Assembly: GCF_900129925.1 (NCBI RefSeq)
Contig: NZ_FQXI01000009.1
Span: forward strand, 1 to 64,000
Length of the DNA stretch: 64,000 bases
DNA from: Anaerosphaera aminiphila DSM 21120
GTDB lineage: Bacteria > Bacillota > Clostridia > Tissierellales > Peptoniphilaceae
Direction: 5' to 3'
The translations under genes were made by a program, and so were the position numbers. The stretch's first letter is position 1, and each line of letters opens with the position of its first letter. The notes beneath the pieces are model-generated. The model worked only from the letters and a program-made list of their open reading frames with translations. It was not told the DNA's origin and made no database searches. Positions 26,558 to 35,177 of this stretch are shown piece after piece.

Positions 26558-28036
26558 ATGAAAAAAGAATTATTAACCTTAGTATTAACAGGTATTATGT
26601 TGTTTGGAACAGTTAGTCCGGCATTAGCATGCACGGGTACATATGTTGGAAAGGATGTTAGTGAAAACGGTTCTACACTTATTTGTAGGACAGAAGATAT
26701 TGGCGGAGGCCACCCAAAGAGCTTTGTAGTATATCCGGCAGCAGACTATAAAGATACAGATGTCTATGAAGATATAACAACGGGATTTAAATGGCCTCAA
26801 GCACTGCATACTTATGAGTACTGTGCAGTTCCAGATTCAGATGGATATAGTGATGATGGAATTTACGATGAAGTTGGCTACAATGAAATGGGAGTAGCTA
26901 TTACAGCAACAATATCTACTTACTGTAATGAAGCTATAGAAAAGATAGATCCGCTTATAGAAGATGGGCTTAGAGAGGCAGACATAGCAACATTAGTACT
27001 TTCAAGATGTAAGACAGCGAGAGAAGGAGTGGAATTATTAGCTGAAATAGTTGACAAAAAAGGTGCAGCAGAGGGAAACATTATAATGATTGCAGATAGT
27101 GAAGAGGCTTGGTATATGGAAATTGTTTCAGGACATGAATATGCAGCTGTAAAACTTCCAACAGATGTAGTTGCAGTAATACCAAACTGTATGATGATAG
27201 ACTACGTAGATGTAAATGATAAGGAAAATGTAATAGCATCAGAAAAGCTAATATCTATGCCTGAAGAAAATGGACTTATAAAAAATGTAGATGGCAAATT
27301 TTCTGTTAGAGCAACTTACGCACCTCCAATGGAAGACTATGACAGAGCTAGAGTTTGGGGAGGACAAAACTATTTGGCACCATCAAAAAACTTAGACTAC
27401 AATTCAGATTTCAACTTGTTTTTTAAACCAGATAAAAAAGTTTCAGTAAGAGATGTAATGGAACTTCAAAAACACAGATATGAAGGCACAGAATATGATG
27501 TAAATAAAAATCCTGAAGTTAGAGCAATAGGAATAGAAAGACAAGTTGAAAGCCATGTTATAGAATTAAGAGATGACTTTCCAGATAAAGTTCCGGGAAT
27601 TTTATGGTTGGCAATGGGAAATTCTGAACACAATGTATATGTACCATTCTTTCCAAATTTAGAGAAAACACCTGATGTATATTCAAAGAGATCTCATGTA
27701 TATGATGAATCTCAAGCTTACTGGATGTATAGAGGACTATGTACTCTTTCAGAGTTGAATAGAGAAAAATATGGTAAGAGTGTAAGAGAGTATTGGAACA
27801 CATATCAAGATAACTTAATAAAAACTCAAGAAGATAGAAATAAAGAATTTTTAGTTTTATACAATCAAGATCCAAAAAAGGCAAGAACTTACGCAACAGA
27901 AACTGCAGAGCGTTTGGGAATGGATGCATACGGAAAAGCTAAGAAGATGTATCAGGAATTATTTGCATATATAGCTGCAGATAAAGCAAGAGAAAAAGAA
28001 GAGCCATTTACTACTACACTATTAAGTGAAAAGTAA
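26558..28036 (+). CDS. exported C69-family dipeptidase
   Basis: A 492-residue peptidase of family C69 (PepD-like, N-terminal nucleophile fold). A signal peptide (MKKELLTLVL and a hydrophobic core) ends in ALA just before C25, and the mature protein would start CTGTYVGKDVSENGSTL. In this family the nucleophile is an N-terminal cysteine exposed by processing, so here signal cleavage itself could activate the enzyme. Other family blocks are RTEDIGG, NEMGVAITATIS, MEIVSGHEYAAVKLP and RVWGGQNYLAPS. The site is AxA-type rather than a good lipobox, so a lipoprotein is less likely. It has its own promoter and terminator. A role in using extracellular peptides for an amino-acid-fermenting lifestyle is inference. 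Confidence 0.9.
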   Translation: MKKELLTLVLTGIMLFGTVSPALACTGTYVGKDVSENGSTLICRTEDIGGGHPKSFVVYPAADYKDTDVYEDITTGFKWPQALHTYEYCAVPDSDGYSDDGIYDEVGYNEMGVAITATISTYCNEAIEKIDPLIEDGLREADIATLVLSRCKTAREGVELLAEIVDKKGAAEGNIIMIADSEEAWYMEIVSGHEYAAVKLPTDVVAVIPNCMMIDYVDVNDKENVIASEKLISMPEENGLIKNVDGKFSVRATYAPPMEDYDRARVWGGQNYLAPSKNLDYNSDFNLFFKPDKKVSVRDVMELQKHRYEGTEYDVNKNPEVRAIGIERQVESHVIELRDDFPDKVPGILWLAMGNSEHNVYVPFFPNLEKTPDVYSKRSHVYDESQAYWMYRGLCTLSELNREKYGKSVREYWNTYQDNLIKTQEDRNKEFLVLYNQDPKKARTYATETAERLGMDAYGKAKKMYQELFAYIAADKAREKEEPFTTTLLSEK

Positions 28037-28044
28037 TATTAGAA

Positions 28045-28078
28045 AAAAGGTTGACAAATTCACGTCAGCCTTTTCTTT
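28045..28078 (+). terminator. terminator after the C69 peptidase gene
   Basis: AAAAGGTTGAC (28045-28055) pairs with GTCAGCCTTTT (28064-28074), with one G-T pair, around an 8-base loop; TTTT and CTTTAT follow. Confidence 0.8.
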
Positions 28079-28150
28079 ATTGCGAATATATTATATAATA
28101 GAAGTCATGTAAAAATGAATTCGTAAAATTAATATATATTAGGAGGAGTT

Positions 28151-29536
28151 ATGAGGCTAACTATCAAGGAAATTTTAAAAAATAGTGAAGAATTTCTTGA
28201 CAGAGATGTTAAGATTGAAGGGTGGATAAAGACCAGTAGGTCATCAAAGAACTTTGGCTTTATTGAATTGACAGATGGATCCAGTTTTGAGAGTTTACAA
28301 GTGGTATATGATGACAAACTGACAAATTTTTCTGAAATTGAAAAATATACAATAAGTTCATCTTTAGTTATTCAGGGAAAAATTGTAGAAAGTCCAGGAG
28401 CTAATCAACCGATAGAACTTCACGCTACTTCTATTGAACCAATTTGTATATCAAATAAAGATTACCCACTACAGAAAAAACGTCACACTATGGAATATTT
28501 GAGAACTATTGCTCATTTAAGACCTAGAACAAATACTTTTAATGCAGTATTTAGAGTTAGATCTTTAATAGCATTTGCAATTCACAAATTTTTTCAAGAA
28601 AAAGGGTTTGTATACATTCACACACCAATAATAACATCATCAGATGCTGAAGGTGCTGGAGAAATGTTTAGAGTAACTACATTAGATCTTAAAAATGTTC
28701 CAATGGAAAATTCGGAAATTGACTTTAAAGAAGACTTTTTTAGCAAAGAGACAAATTTAACAGTTTCAGGACAACTTGAAGCAGAGGCTTTCGCACTTGC
28801 TTTTGGAGATGTATATACATTTGGTCCTACCTTTAGAGCTGAAAACTCTAATACTCCAAGACATGCAGCTGAATTTTGGATGATAGAGCCTGAAATGGCA
28901 TTTGCAGACTTAGAAGAAAATATGGAAGTTGCAGAAGAAATGTTAAAATATATTATTAAATATGTGCTTGACAATGCCAAAGCAGAAATGGAATTTTTTA
29001 ATAAATTTGTAGACAAGGGACTTTTCCAAAGACTTGAAAATGTAGTAAATTCAGAATTTGTAAAGATAACATATACTGAGTCAATTGACCTGCTACAAAA
29101 ATCGGGACATGAGTTTAAATTTCCGGTTGAATGGGGAATAGACTTACAGACAGAGCATGAGAGATATTTAACAGAAGAGATATTTAAAAAACCTGTATTT
29201 GTAACAGATTATCCAAAGGGTATAAAGGCATTTTATATGAAAGAAAATGAAGATGGAAAAACTGTTGCAGCAATGGACTTATTAGTCCCAGGTGTAGGTG
29301 AAATAATAGGCGGTTCTCAAAGAGAACACAGACTTGAAATATTAGAGGAAAAAATGAAAGCCAATGGAATGGAATTAGAGGCATATGATTGGTATTTAGA
29401 CCTTAGAAAATATGGAAGTGTAGTCCACTCTGGATTTGGTCTTGGTTTTGAAAGGGCAGTAATGTACATTACTGGAGTAAGCAATATAAGAGACGTCATA
29501 CCTTTTCCAAGAACAGTAGGTTCAGCGGAGTTTTAA
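28151..29536 (+). CDS. asnS: asparaginyl-tRNA synthetase
   Basis: A class IIb synthetase of 461 residues that charges tRNA(Asn) directly. It has an N-terminal OB-fold anticodon domain ([21 protein letters not shown] near 18-38), motif 2 ([21 protein letters not shown]) and motif 3 ([10 protein letters not shown]). The aspartate-type features are absent and the NTPRH and SGQLEAE blocks fit AsnRS. AGGAGGAG lies just before ATG 28151. TATAAT at 28094-28099 could be its -10, with a weak -35. No T-box leader is seen. leuS follows by 13 bases. Confidence 0.95.
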   Translation: MRLTIKEILKNSEEFLDRDVKIEGWIKTSRSSKNFGFIELTDGSSFESLQVVYDDKLTNFSEIEKYTISSSLVIQGKIVESPGANQPIELHATSIEPICISNKDYPLQKKRHTMEYLRTIAHLRPRTNTFNAVFRVRSLIAFAIHKFFQEKGFVYIHTPIITSSDAEGAGEMFRVTTLDLKNVPMENSEIDFKEDFFSKETNLTVSGQLEAEAFALAFGDVYTFGPTFRAENSNTPRHAAEFWMIEPEMAFADLEENMEVAEEMLKYIIKYVLDNAKAEMEFFNKFVDKGLFQRLENVVNSEFVKITYTESIDLLQKSGHEFKFPVEWGIDLQTEHERYLTEEIFKKPVFVTDYPKGIKAFYMKENEDGKTVAAMDLLVPGVGEIIGGSQREHRLEILEEKMKANGMELEAYDWYLDLRKYGSVVHSGFGLGFERAVMYITGVSNIRDVIPFPRTVGSAEF

Positions 29537-29549
29537 TTAGGAGAGATTT

Positions 29550-31961
29550 ATGAATAGTTATAATCCAAATAAAATAGAAAAAAAGTGGCAAAATTTTTGG
29601 GATGAACATGAAACTTATGTTAGTAAAAATGAATACGACAAGGAAAAATTTTATGCATTAGTAGAATTTCCCTACCCATCAGGACAGGGACTTCACGTAG
29701 GTCATCCTAGACCTTATACGGCACTTGATATAGTTGCAAGGAAGAGAAGATATGAGGGATATAATGTACTCTATCCAATGGGATGGGACGCATTTGGACT
29801 GCCTACTGAAAACTTTGCAATTCAAAATAAAATTCACCCTGCAAAAGTTACAGAGCAAAATATAAAGAGATTTAAAGAGCAGTTAAAGTCTATAGGATTT
29901 TCTTTTGACTGGTCCAGAGAGATAAATACTACAGATCCTGAGTACTATAAGTGGACTCAGTGGATTTTCTTACAATTATACAAACACGGCTTGGCATATA
30001 AGACAGAAATGCCAATAAATTGGTGTCCATCATGTAAAGTTGGACTTTCCAACGAAGAAGTAATTAATGGCAAATGTGAAAGATGTGGAACTGAAGTAAT
30101 TAGAAAAGTAAAAAGTCAGTGGATGTTAAAAATAACTGAGTATGCTCAAAGGCTAATAGACGATCTTGATGATGTAGACTATATTGAAAGAGTAAAGACA
30201 CAACAAAAAAACTGGATTGGAAGAAGTGAAGGGGCAGAAATTAAATTTAACATTGTAAATAGCAGCGAATATCTTGAGGTTTATACAACTAGACCGGATA
30301 CTGTATTTGGTGCAACCTATATGGTAATTGCTCCAGAGCATTCACTTATTGAAAATAATACTGATAGAATTACTAATTTAGATGAAATATTAAGTTATAG
30401 AGATGAGAGTTCTAAAAAATCCGACTTTGAGAGAACTGAATTAGTTCACAATAAAACAGGTGTTGAAATAAAGGGAATAAAGGCAATTAATCCTTTGACA
30501 AATAGAGAAATCCCAATTTGGATTTCAGACTATGTGCTAATGACTTATGGAACAGGTGCAATAATGGCAGTTCCGGCTCATGATGAAAGAGATTATGAAT
30601 TTGCAAAGAAATTCAACTTAGAAATTGTACCTGTAATAGAAGGCGGAGATATATCTAAAGAAGCTTACACTGATACAGACAGTGGGATAATGATAAATTC
30701 TGGATTTTTAAATGGTTTGCAAGTAAAAGAAGCCATAGAAAAAACTATAGAATATCTAGAAAAAAACAATTTAGGATATAAAAAAGTTAACTTTAAATTA
30801 AGAGACTGGGTATTTTCAAGACAGAGATATTGGGGAGAGCCAATACCTCTAATACACTGTGATGACTGCGGATGGGTTCCGGTACCGGAAGACGAACTTC
30901 CAGTTGTACTTCCTGAAGTTGACAACTACGAGCCTACAGATGACGGTGAGAGTCCACTTTCAAAAATAACTTCTTGGGTAAATACTACCTGTCCACATTG
31001 TGGGAAACCTGCGAAGAGAGAGACAGATACTATGCCTCAGTGGGCAGGGAGCTCTTGGTACTTCTTAAGATATACAGATCCACACAATGACAAAGCTTTG
31101 GCAAGTAAAGAAGCTCTTGACTACTGGATGCCAGTAGATTGGTATAATGGCGGAATGGAACACACTACACTGCACTTACTATACTCCAGATTTTGGCATA
31201 AATTCCTATATGACATAGGAGTAGTTCCAACTAAGGAACCATACCAAAAGAGAACATCTCATGGAATGATTCTTGGAAGCAACAATGAAAAAATGAGTAA
31301 ATCCAGAGGAAATGTAATAAATCCTGACGATATAGTTGAGGCTTACGGAGCAGACACTCTTAGAGCATATGAAATGTTTGTGGGAGATTTTGAAAAAAAT
31401 GCACCGTGGAGTGAAAAAGGCGTTAAGGGATGTAGAAGATATCTTGAAAGAGTGTGGAATTTACAAAGCATATTAATTGAAGGAGAAAACTACACAAAAG
31501 ACTTGGAGTCAAGTATACACAAGACAATAAAAAAAGTATCTTCTGACTATGAAAATCTTAAAGCAAATACAGCTATTGCAGCGTTGATGAGCTTATTAAA
31601 TGAGTTTAACGACTATGGAAAAATAACAGAAGCTGATTTGAGAACTTACTTGATGCTATTAAATCCTGTAGCTCCTCACATTACTGAAGAGATATGGGAA
31701 GCCAACAAATTAGGTGGATATTTAAATGAACAGTCTTGGCCTAAGTATGATGAGAGCAAAACTATAGATGATATTGTAGAGTTGCCGGTTCAGTTTAATG
31801 GTAAAGTTAGATATACTATTAAAGTTTCCAGAGATGCTTCAAAAGAAGAAGTGCAAAAAATTGCAAGTGAAAATGAAAATTATCTATCTCACATTAAGGA
31901 CAAGACAATAGTTAAAGAAGTATTTGTTCCAGGAAAAATATATAATATAGTAATAAAGTAA
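29550..31961 (+). CDS. leuS: leucyl-tRNA synthetase
   Basis: A class Ia synthetase of 803 residues. The HIGH-like motif is HVGH at 49-52, the CP1 editing domain contains the TTRPDT threonine-rich block and [15 protein letters not shown], and the KMSKS loop is intact (EKMSKSRGN). Two zinc-binding cysteine sets are visible (CPSC with CERC, and CDDC with CPHC). AGGAGAG precedes ATG 29550, so it is co-transcribed with asnS. A hairpin terminator starts at its stop codon. Confidence 0.97.
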   Translation: MNSYNPNKIEKKWQNFWDEHETYVSKNEYDKEKFYALVEFPYPSGQGLHVGHPRPYTALDIVARKRRYEGYNVLYPMGWDAFGLPTENFAIQNKIHPAKVTEQNIKRFKEQLKSIGFSFDWSREINTTDPEYYKWTQWIFLQLYKHGLAYKTEMPINWCPSCKVGLSNEEVINGKCERCGTEVIRKVKSQWMLKITEYAQRLIDDLDDVDYIERVKTQQKNWIGRSEGAEIKFNIVNSSEYLEVYTTRPDTVFGATYMVIAPEHSLIENNTDRITNLDEILSYRDESSKKSDFERTELVHNKTGVEIKGIKAINPLTNREIPIWISDYVLMTYGTGAIMAVPAHDERDYEFAKKFNLEIVPVIEGGDISKEAYTDTDSGIMINSGFLNGLQVKEAIEKTIEYLEKNNLGYKKVNFKLRDWVFSRQRYWGEPIPLIHCDDCGWVPVPEDELPVVLPEVDNYEPTDDGESPLSKITSWVNTTCPHCGKPAKRETDTMPQWAGSSWYFLRYTDPHNDKALASKEALDYWMPVDWYNGGMEHTTLHLLYSRFWHKFLYDIGVVPTKEPYQKRTSHGMILGSNNEKMSKSRGNVINPDDIVEAYGADTLRAYEMFVGDFEKNAPWSEKGVKGCRRYLERVWNLQSILIEGENYTKDLESSIHKTIKKVSSDYENLKANTAIAALMSLLNEFNDYGKITEADLRTYLMLLNPVAPHITEEIWEANKLGGYLNEQSWPKYDESKTIDDIVELPVQFNGKVRYTIKVSRDASKEEVQKIASENENYLSHIKDKTIVKEVFVPGKIYNIVIK

Positions 31962-31992
31962 AGAGAGTCAAATTTGATTCTCTTTACTTTTC
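31956..31992 (+). terminator. terminator after leuS
   Basis: A long stem, AAGTAAAGAGAGTCAAA with TTTGATTCTCTTTACTTTT, has a single G-T pair, almost no loop, and ends in T residues. It overlaps the leuS stop codon at 31959-31961. Confidence 0.85.
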
Positions 31993-32026
31993 TAACTTTT
32001 CTATAGATTATATTATAAAAATAAAG

Positions 32027-32032
32027 TATAAT
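32027..32032 (+). promoter_or_regulatory. possible -10 box of the yicC-gmk run
   Basis: TATAAT at 32027-32032 lies 29 bases before the chosen yicC start, between the leuS terminator and the gene. The -35 region is AT-rich without a clear TTGACA match, so this is a tentative promoter. Confidence 0.45.
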
Positions 32033-32055
32033 AACATGAAAATGAGGTGATGAAT

Positions 32056-32931
32056 GTGCACAGCATGACAGGCTATGGAATGGGTGTTTATTCAAATGAT
32101 GAAATGAGCATTAAAATTGAAATGAAATCTGTAAACAACAGATATTGTGACATAGCTATAAGACTACCTAGAAACTTAATATCACTTGAAGATAAGATTA
32201 AGAGAATTATCAAGAGCAAAGTAAACAGAGGAAAAGTTGATGTATTTATAAACATTGACTATATAAATTCCACTAATGTAAATATAATTGTAAATACAGC
32301 TCTAGCGGAAGAGTACTACAATGCTCTAACAAAGTTAAATGAACAATTAAACTTAAATGGGAAAATTTCCTTAAAAGATATTTATTCAATGCAGGGAGTT
32401 TTAGTTAATCAAAGTGGAGAAGAAAATGTAGATGAATATTTTTTATTAATAGAAAAAGCACTGAATCAAGCTCTTGATAACTTTTTAAATATGAGAAGTA
32501 TAGAAGGCGAAAATTTAAAAAAAGATTTTTCTGAAAAAATAAAAAATATTTGTGAAATAATGGAAGTAATAAAAGAAAGAGCACCACTTACTTTGGAAGA
32601 AAACATTAAAAAGCTCAAAGATACAATAGAACAAAACGTAGAAGTAGATAAGCTGGATATATCCCGTCTTAGCACAGAAGTTGCCATAATGAGCGACAAA
32701 CTTTCAATAGACGAAGAGATTACCAGAATCAAGCTTCATTTAGAGCAATTTAGTGATATAATAAATTTAGACGGAGCTATTGGCAGAAAGTTGGATTTTT
32801 TAATTCAAGAACTCAATAGAGAGGTAAACACAATAGGTTCCAAAACTACAGATATTACAATATTAAACTCTGTAGTGAATTTAAAATCTGAAATAGAAAA
32901 AATCAGAGAACAAATTCAAAATATTGAGTAG
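32056..32931 (+). CDS. yicC: YicC/YloC-family endoribonuclease
   Basis: YicC-type proteins are stress-related endoribonucleases; the E. coli member degrades the small RNA RyhB. The 292-residue protein begins MHSMTGYGMG, has SVNNRYCDIAIRLPR, and ends with the DUF1732 block (RKLDFLIQELNREVNTIGSKT), as expected. GTG 32056 is chosen because GAGGTG at 32045-32050 gives correct spacing; an ATG at 32050 overlaps that site. In many Firmicutes remA lies between yicC and gmk, but here the 76-base gap has no such gene. Confidence 0.92.
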   Translation: MHSMTGYGMGVYSNDEMSIKIEMKSVNNRYCDIAIRLPRNLISLEDKIKRIIKSKVNRGKVDVFINIDYINSTNVNIIVNTALAEEYYNALTKLNEQLNLNGKISLKDIYSMQGVLVNQSGEENVDEYFLLIEKALNQALDNFLNMRSIEGENLKKDFSEKIKNICEIMEVIKERAPLTLEENIKKLKDTIEQNVEVDKLDISRLSTEVAIMSDKLSIDEEITRIKLHLEQFSDIINLDGAIGRKLDFLIQELNREVNTIGSKTTDITILNSVVNLKSEIEKIREQIQNIE

Positions 32932-33007
32932 TACTAAGTAGCAGTATTAATTAAAAAATTTAAATTATATAAAATTATATAATTAACTATATGGGAGGGA
33001 ACCTTAT
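32932..33007 (+). promoter_or_regulatory. AT-rich gap before gmk with a possible promoter
   Basis: This 76-base gap is almost pure A and T and contains a short direct repeat (AATTATATAA-like, at about 32964 and 32974). TATAAT at 32978-32983 could be a -10 box, with no good -35. GGGAGGG at 32994-33000 is the gmk ribosome site for the TTG start at 33008. No coding frame is seen. Confidence 0.4.
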
Positions 33008-33628
33008 TTGTCAGCAGGTTTTTTATTAGTATTATCAGGACCTTCAGGGAGTGGCAAGGGAACAGTCAGTGAAAAATTAATGGCCAAGAATGACAACATT
33101 ATTTTTTCAACATCTGTCACCACAAGAACGCCAAGGCCCGGAGAGGTAAATGGAGAAAATTATTTTTTTACAACAATAGAAGATTTTGAACAAATGGTAG
33201 AAGAAGATGAACTTTTGGAATATGCATTTGTTCACACTAATTACTATGGAACACCAAAGAAGTTTGTATTTGATGAAATAGAAAAAGGTGAAATAGTATT
33301 TTTAGAAATTGATGTTCAGGGAGCTTTACAGATTAAAGAAAAATATAAAGAAGCTGTTTTTATATTTTTACTTCCTCCAACAATGGACGAACTTAAATTT
33401 AGACTCATTAAGAGGGATACTGAAAGCGAAGAAGAAATAAACACCAGATTTAGAAATGCTTTTAAAGAACTTGATTTTGTAGGCGAATATGATTACTTTG
33501 TAGTAAATAACACTGTAGATGATGCTGTTGCAGATATTGAAAATATTATTGCAGCAGAAAAACTTAGAGTGAAGAGACACAAGGATATTAAAAAAGAAAT
33601 AATGGCTGAGAAGGGTGAAGAATTATGA
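33008..33628 (+). CDS. gmk: guanylate kinase
   Basis: Gmk converts GMP to GDP with ATP. The 206-residue protein has the P-loop GPSGSGKGT at about 10-18, the GMP-binding TSVTTRTPRPGEVNGENYFF block, and EIDVQGALQIK. The start is TTG at 33008 with GGGAGGG upstream. It overlaps rpoZ by four bases. Its end is lysine-rich, like homologues. Confidence 0.97.
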   Translation: MSAGFLLVLSGPSGSGKGTVSEKLMAKNDNIIFSTSVTTRTPRPGEVNGENYFFTTIEDFEQMVEEDELLEYAFVHTNYYGTPKKFVFDEIEKGEIVFLEIDVQGALQIKEKYKEAVFIFLLPPTMDELKFRLIKRDTESEEEINTRFRNAFKELDFVGEYDYFVVNNTVDDAVADIENIIAAEKLRVKRHKDIKKEIMAEKGEEL

Positions 33629-33954
33629 TAATACCATCATTTAGTGAAATAAAAGAAGTTACAGATGATAGATATGGACTAGTTATTTTAACAGCAAAGA
33701 GAGCGAGAAAAATAGTTGATGGCGCTGAGCCTCTTGTGGAAACTAATAATCACAATCCTGTAACTATAGCTATTGAAGAAGTTTTAGATAAAGATATTAT
33801 ATTTGGAAAATCTATGACTGATAAAGAATATGCAAAAAAAATAGAACTTGAAAAAAATAGCAAGCTTGAAATTATAAGAGAAGAAAAATTAAAAGAACTA
33901 ACAGAAAAATCTAATGCAGATGATTTCATTGGAAGTGAAGGGGAAAATGCTTAA
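33625..33954 (+). CDS. rpoZ: RNA polymerase omega subunit
   Basis: The 109-residue omega subunit aids assembly of the beta-prime subunit. Conserved features are the N-terminal SFSEI segment, DDRYGLVILTAKRARKI and the KPVTIAIEEV-like stretch (here NPVTIAIEEVLD). The C-terminal 40 residues are charged and variable. The start overlaps the gmk stop (ATGA) and the end overlaps coaBC by eight bases, the usual gmk-rpoZ-coaBC arrangement. Confidence 0.93.
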   Translation: MIIPSFSEIKEVTDDRYGLVILTAKRARKIVDGAEPLVETNNHNPVTIAIEEVLDKDIIFGKSMTDKEYAKKIELEKNSKLEIIREEKLKELTEKSNADDFIGSEGENA

Positions 33955-35149
33955 AGATAAGAATATTTTATTGGGAGTTACAGGTGGAATAGCTGCCTAT
34001 AAATCTGCATCTATAGTTAGTTTGTTAAAGAAGCAAGGAGCTAATGTAAAAGTCGTAATGACAAAAGCTGCTTGCGAATTTGTAACGCCTTTAACTTTTC
34101 AAACTATGTCAAATAACGAAGTTCACATAGAGATGTTTGATCAACTTATGAATATGGACGTGGAACATGTTTCTTTGGCAAAGTGGGCAGATGTAATTTT
34201 AGTTGCTCCATGTACAGCTAATACAATTGGAAAAATTGCAAATGGTATTTGTGATAACTTACTTACTACTGTACTTATGGCAAGTAGGTCTAAGGTGATT
34301 TTAGCCCCGGCAATGAATACTTATATGTTAAACAATACTAACAATCAAGAAAATATAAAAAAGCTTAAAAACCAAGGTGTAGTCGTTTTAGACACCCAGA
34401 GAGATTTATTAGCTTGTAATGACATAGGTGAAGGTAAAATGCTAGAACCTGAGGAATTAGTAAAAATTGTGGACTTTGAACTTACAGAAAAAGACCTTAT
34501 TGGAAAGAGAGTAGTTGTTACGAGCGGACCAACTATTGAAGAAATAGATCCGGTTAGATATCTTACTAACCATTCAAGTGGGAAAATGGGATATGCAATA
34601 GCAGGTGAAGCTAAAAAAAGAGGAGCTTTTGTAACTCTTATATCAGGACCAACATCTATTGAACCGCCATTTGTAGATGAGTTTATTAGAATAAAAAGTA
34701 CGCAGGATATGTACAATGCTGTTGAAGAAAGTTTTGACAACTGTGATGTGTTAATAAAAGCAGCGGCACCGGCAGACTACAGTCCAAAATATTACTCTGA
34801 CGAAAAGATAAAAAAAACAGGTGAAAGTAATTTAAATTGCTTAGAACTTAAACAAAATATAGATATAGCAAAACACTTTGGAAGTTTAAAAAAAGATCAA
34901 ATAATAGTTGGATTTGCGGCAGAGAGTAGCGATGAAATTAAGTATGGAAAATCCAAGCTTAAATCTAAAAATCTTGATTTGATAGTAGTAAATAACATAA
35001 AACAAAAAGGTGCAGGATTTAAGTCGGATACTAATATCGTAAGCATTATTGACAAAGACGAAAATGTTGAATCCTTGGGAACTATGAGCAAAAAAGATTT
35101 AGCTAATGAAATATTAAACAAAATTGGAAAGTTACTAAAAGCAAGATAA
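33947..35149 (+). CDS. coaBC: bifunctional PPC decarboxylase / PPC synthetase CoaBC
   Basis: CoaBC joins cysteine to 4'-phosphopantothenate and decarboxylates the product in coenzyme A synthesis. The 400-residue protein has the flavin-binding CoaC half (GVTGGIAAYKS near 10-20, APAMNTYM with the decarboxylase motif) and the CoaB half (TSGPTIEEIDPVRYLTN, SSGKMGYAIA, KAAAPADYSP, KKTGE). ATG 33947 follows GAAGGGGA; a start further upstream at 33914 would overlap rpoZ too far. A terminator hairpin begins before its stop codon. Confidence 0.95.
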   Translation: MLKDKNILLGVTGGIAAYKSASIVSLLKKQGANVKVVMTKAACEFVTPLTFQTMSNNEVHIEMFDQLMNMDVEHVSLAKWADVILVAPCTANTIGKIANGICDNLLTTVLMASRSKVILAPAMNTYMLNNTNNQENIKKLKNQGVVVLDTQRDLLACNDIGEGKMLEPEELVKIVDFELTEKDLIGKRVVVTSGPTIEEIDPVRYLTNHSSGKMGYAIAGEAKKRGAFVTLISGPTSIEPPFVDEFIRIKSTQDMYNAVEESFDNCDVLIKAAAPADYSPKYYSDEKIKKTGESNLNCLELKQNIDIAKHFGSLKKDQIIVGFAAESSDEIKYGKSKLKSKNLDLIVVNNIKQKGAGFKSDTNIVSIIDKDENVESLGTMSKKDLANEILNKIGKLLKAR

Positions 35150-35163
35150 TATCTTGCTTTTTT
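35137..35163 (+). terminator. terminator between coaBC and priA
   Basis: AAAAGCAAGAT (35137-35147) pairs with ATCTTGCTTTT (35151-35161) around AAT, followed by T residues. The coaBC stop codon (35147-35149) sits in the loop, and the priA ribosome site follows only a few bases later, so this may be a partial terminator or attenuator inside a longer operon. Confidence 0.75.
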
Positions 35164-35177
35164 AATGGGTGGATTTT

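Noticed and set aside
26558-26640. lipoprotein reading of the C69 peptidase signal
   Set aside because: The residues before Cys25 are A-L-A, which fits signal peptidase I better than a lipobox with L or V at -3, and the cysteine is the expected nucleophile.
28618-29016. 132-codon minus-strand frame opposite asnS
   Set aside because: No start context and no recognisable domain; the conserved class II motifs are on the plus strand.
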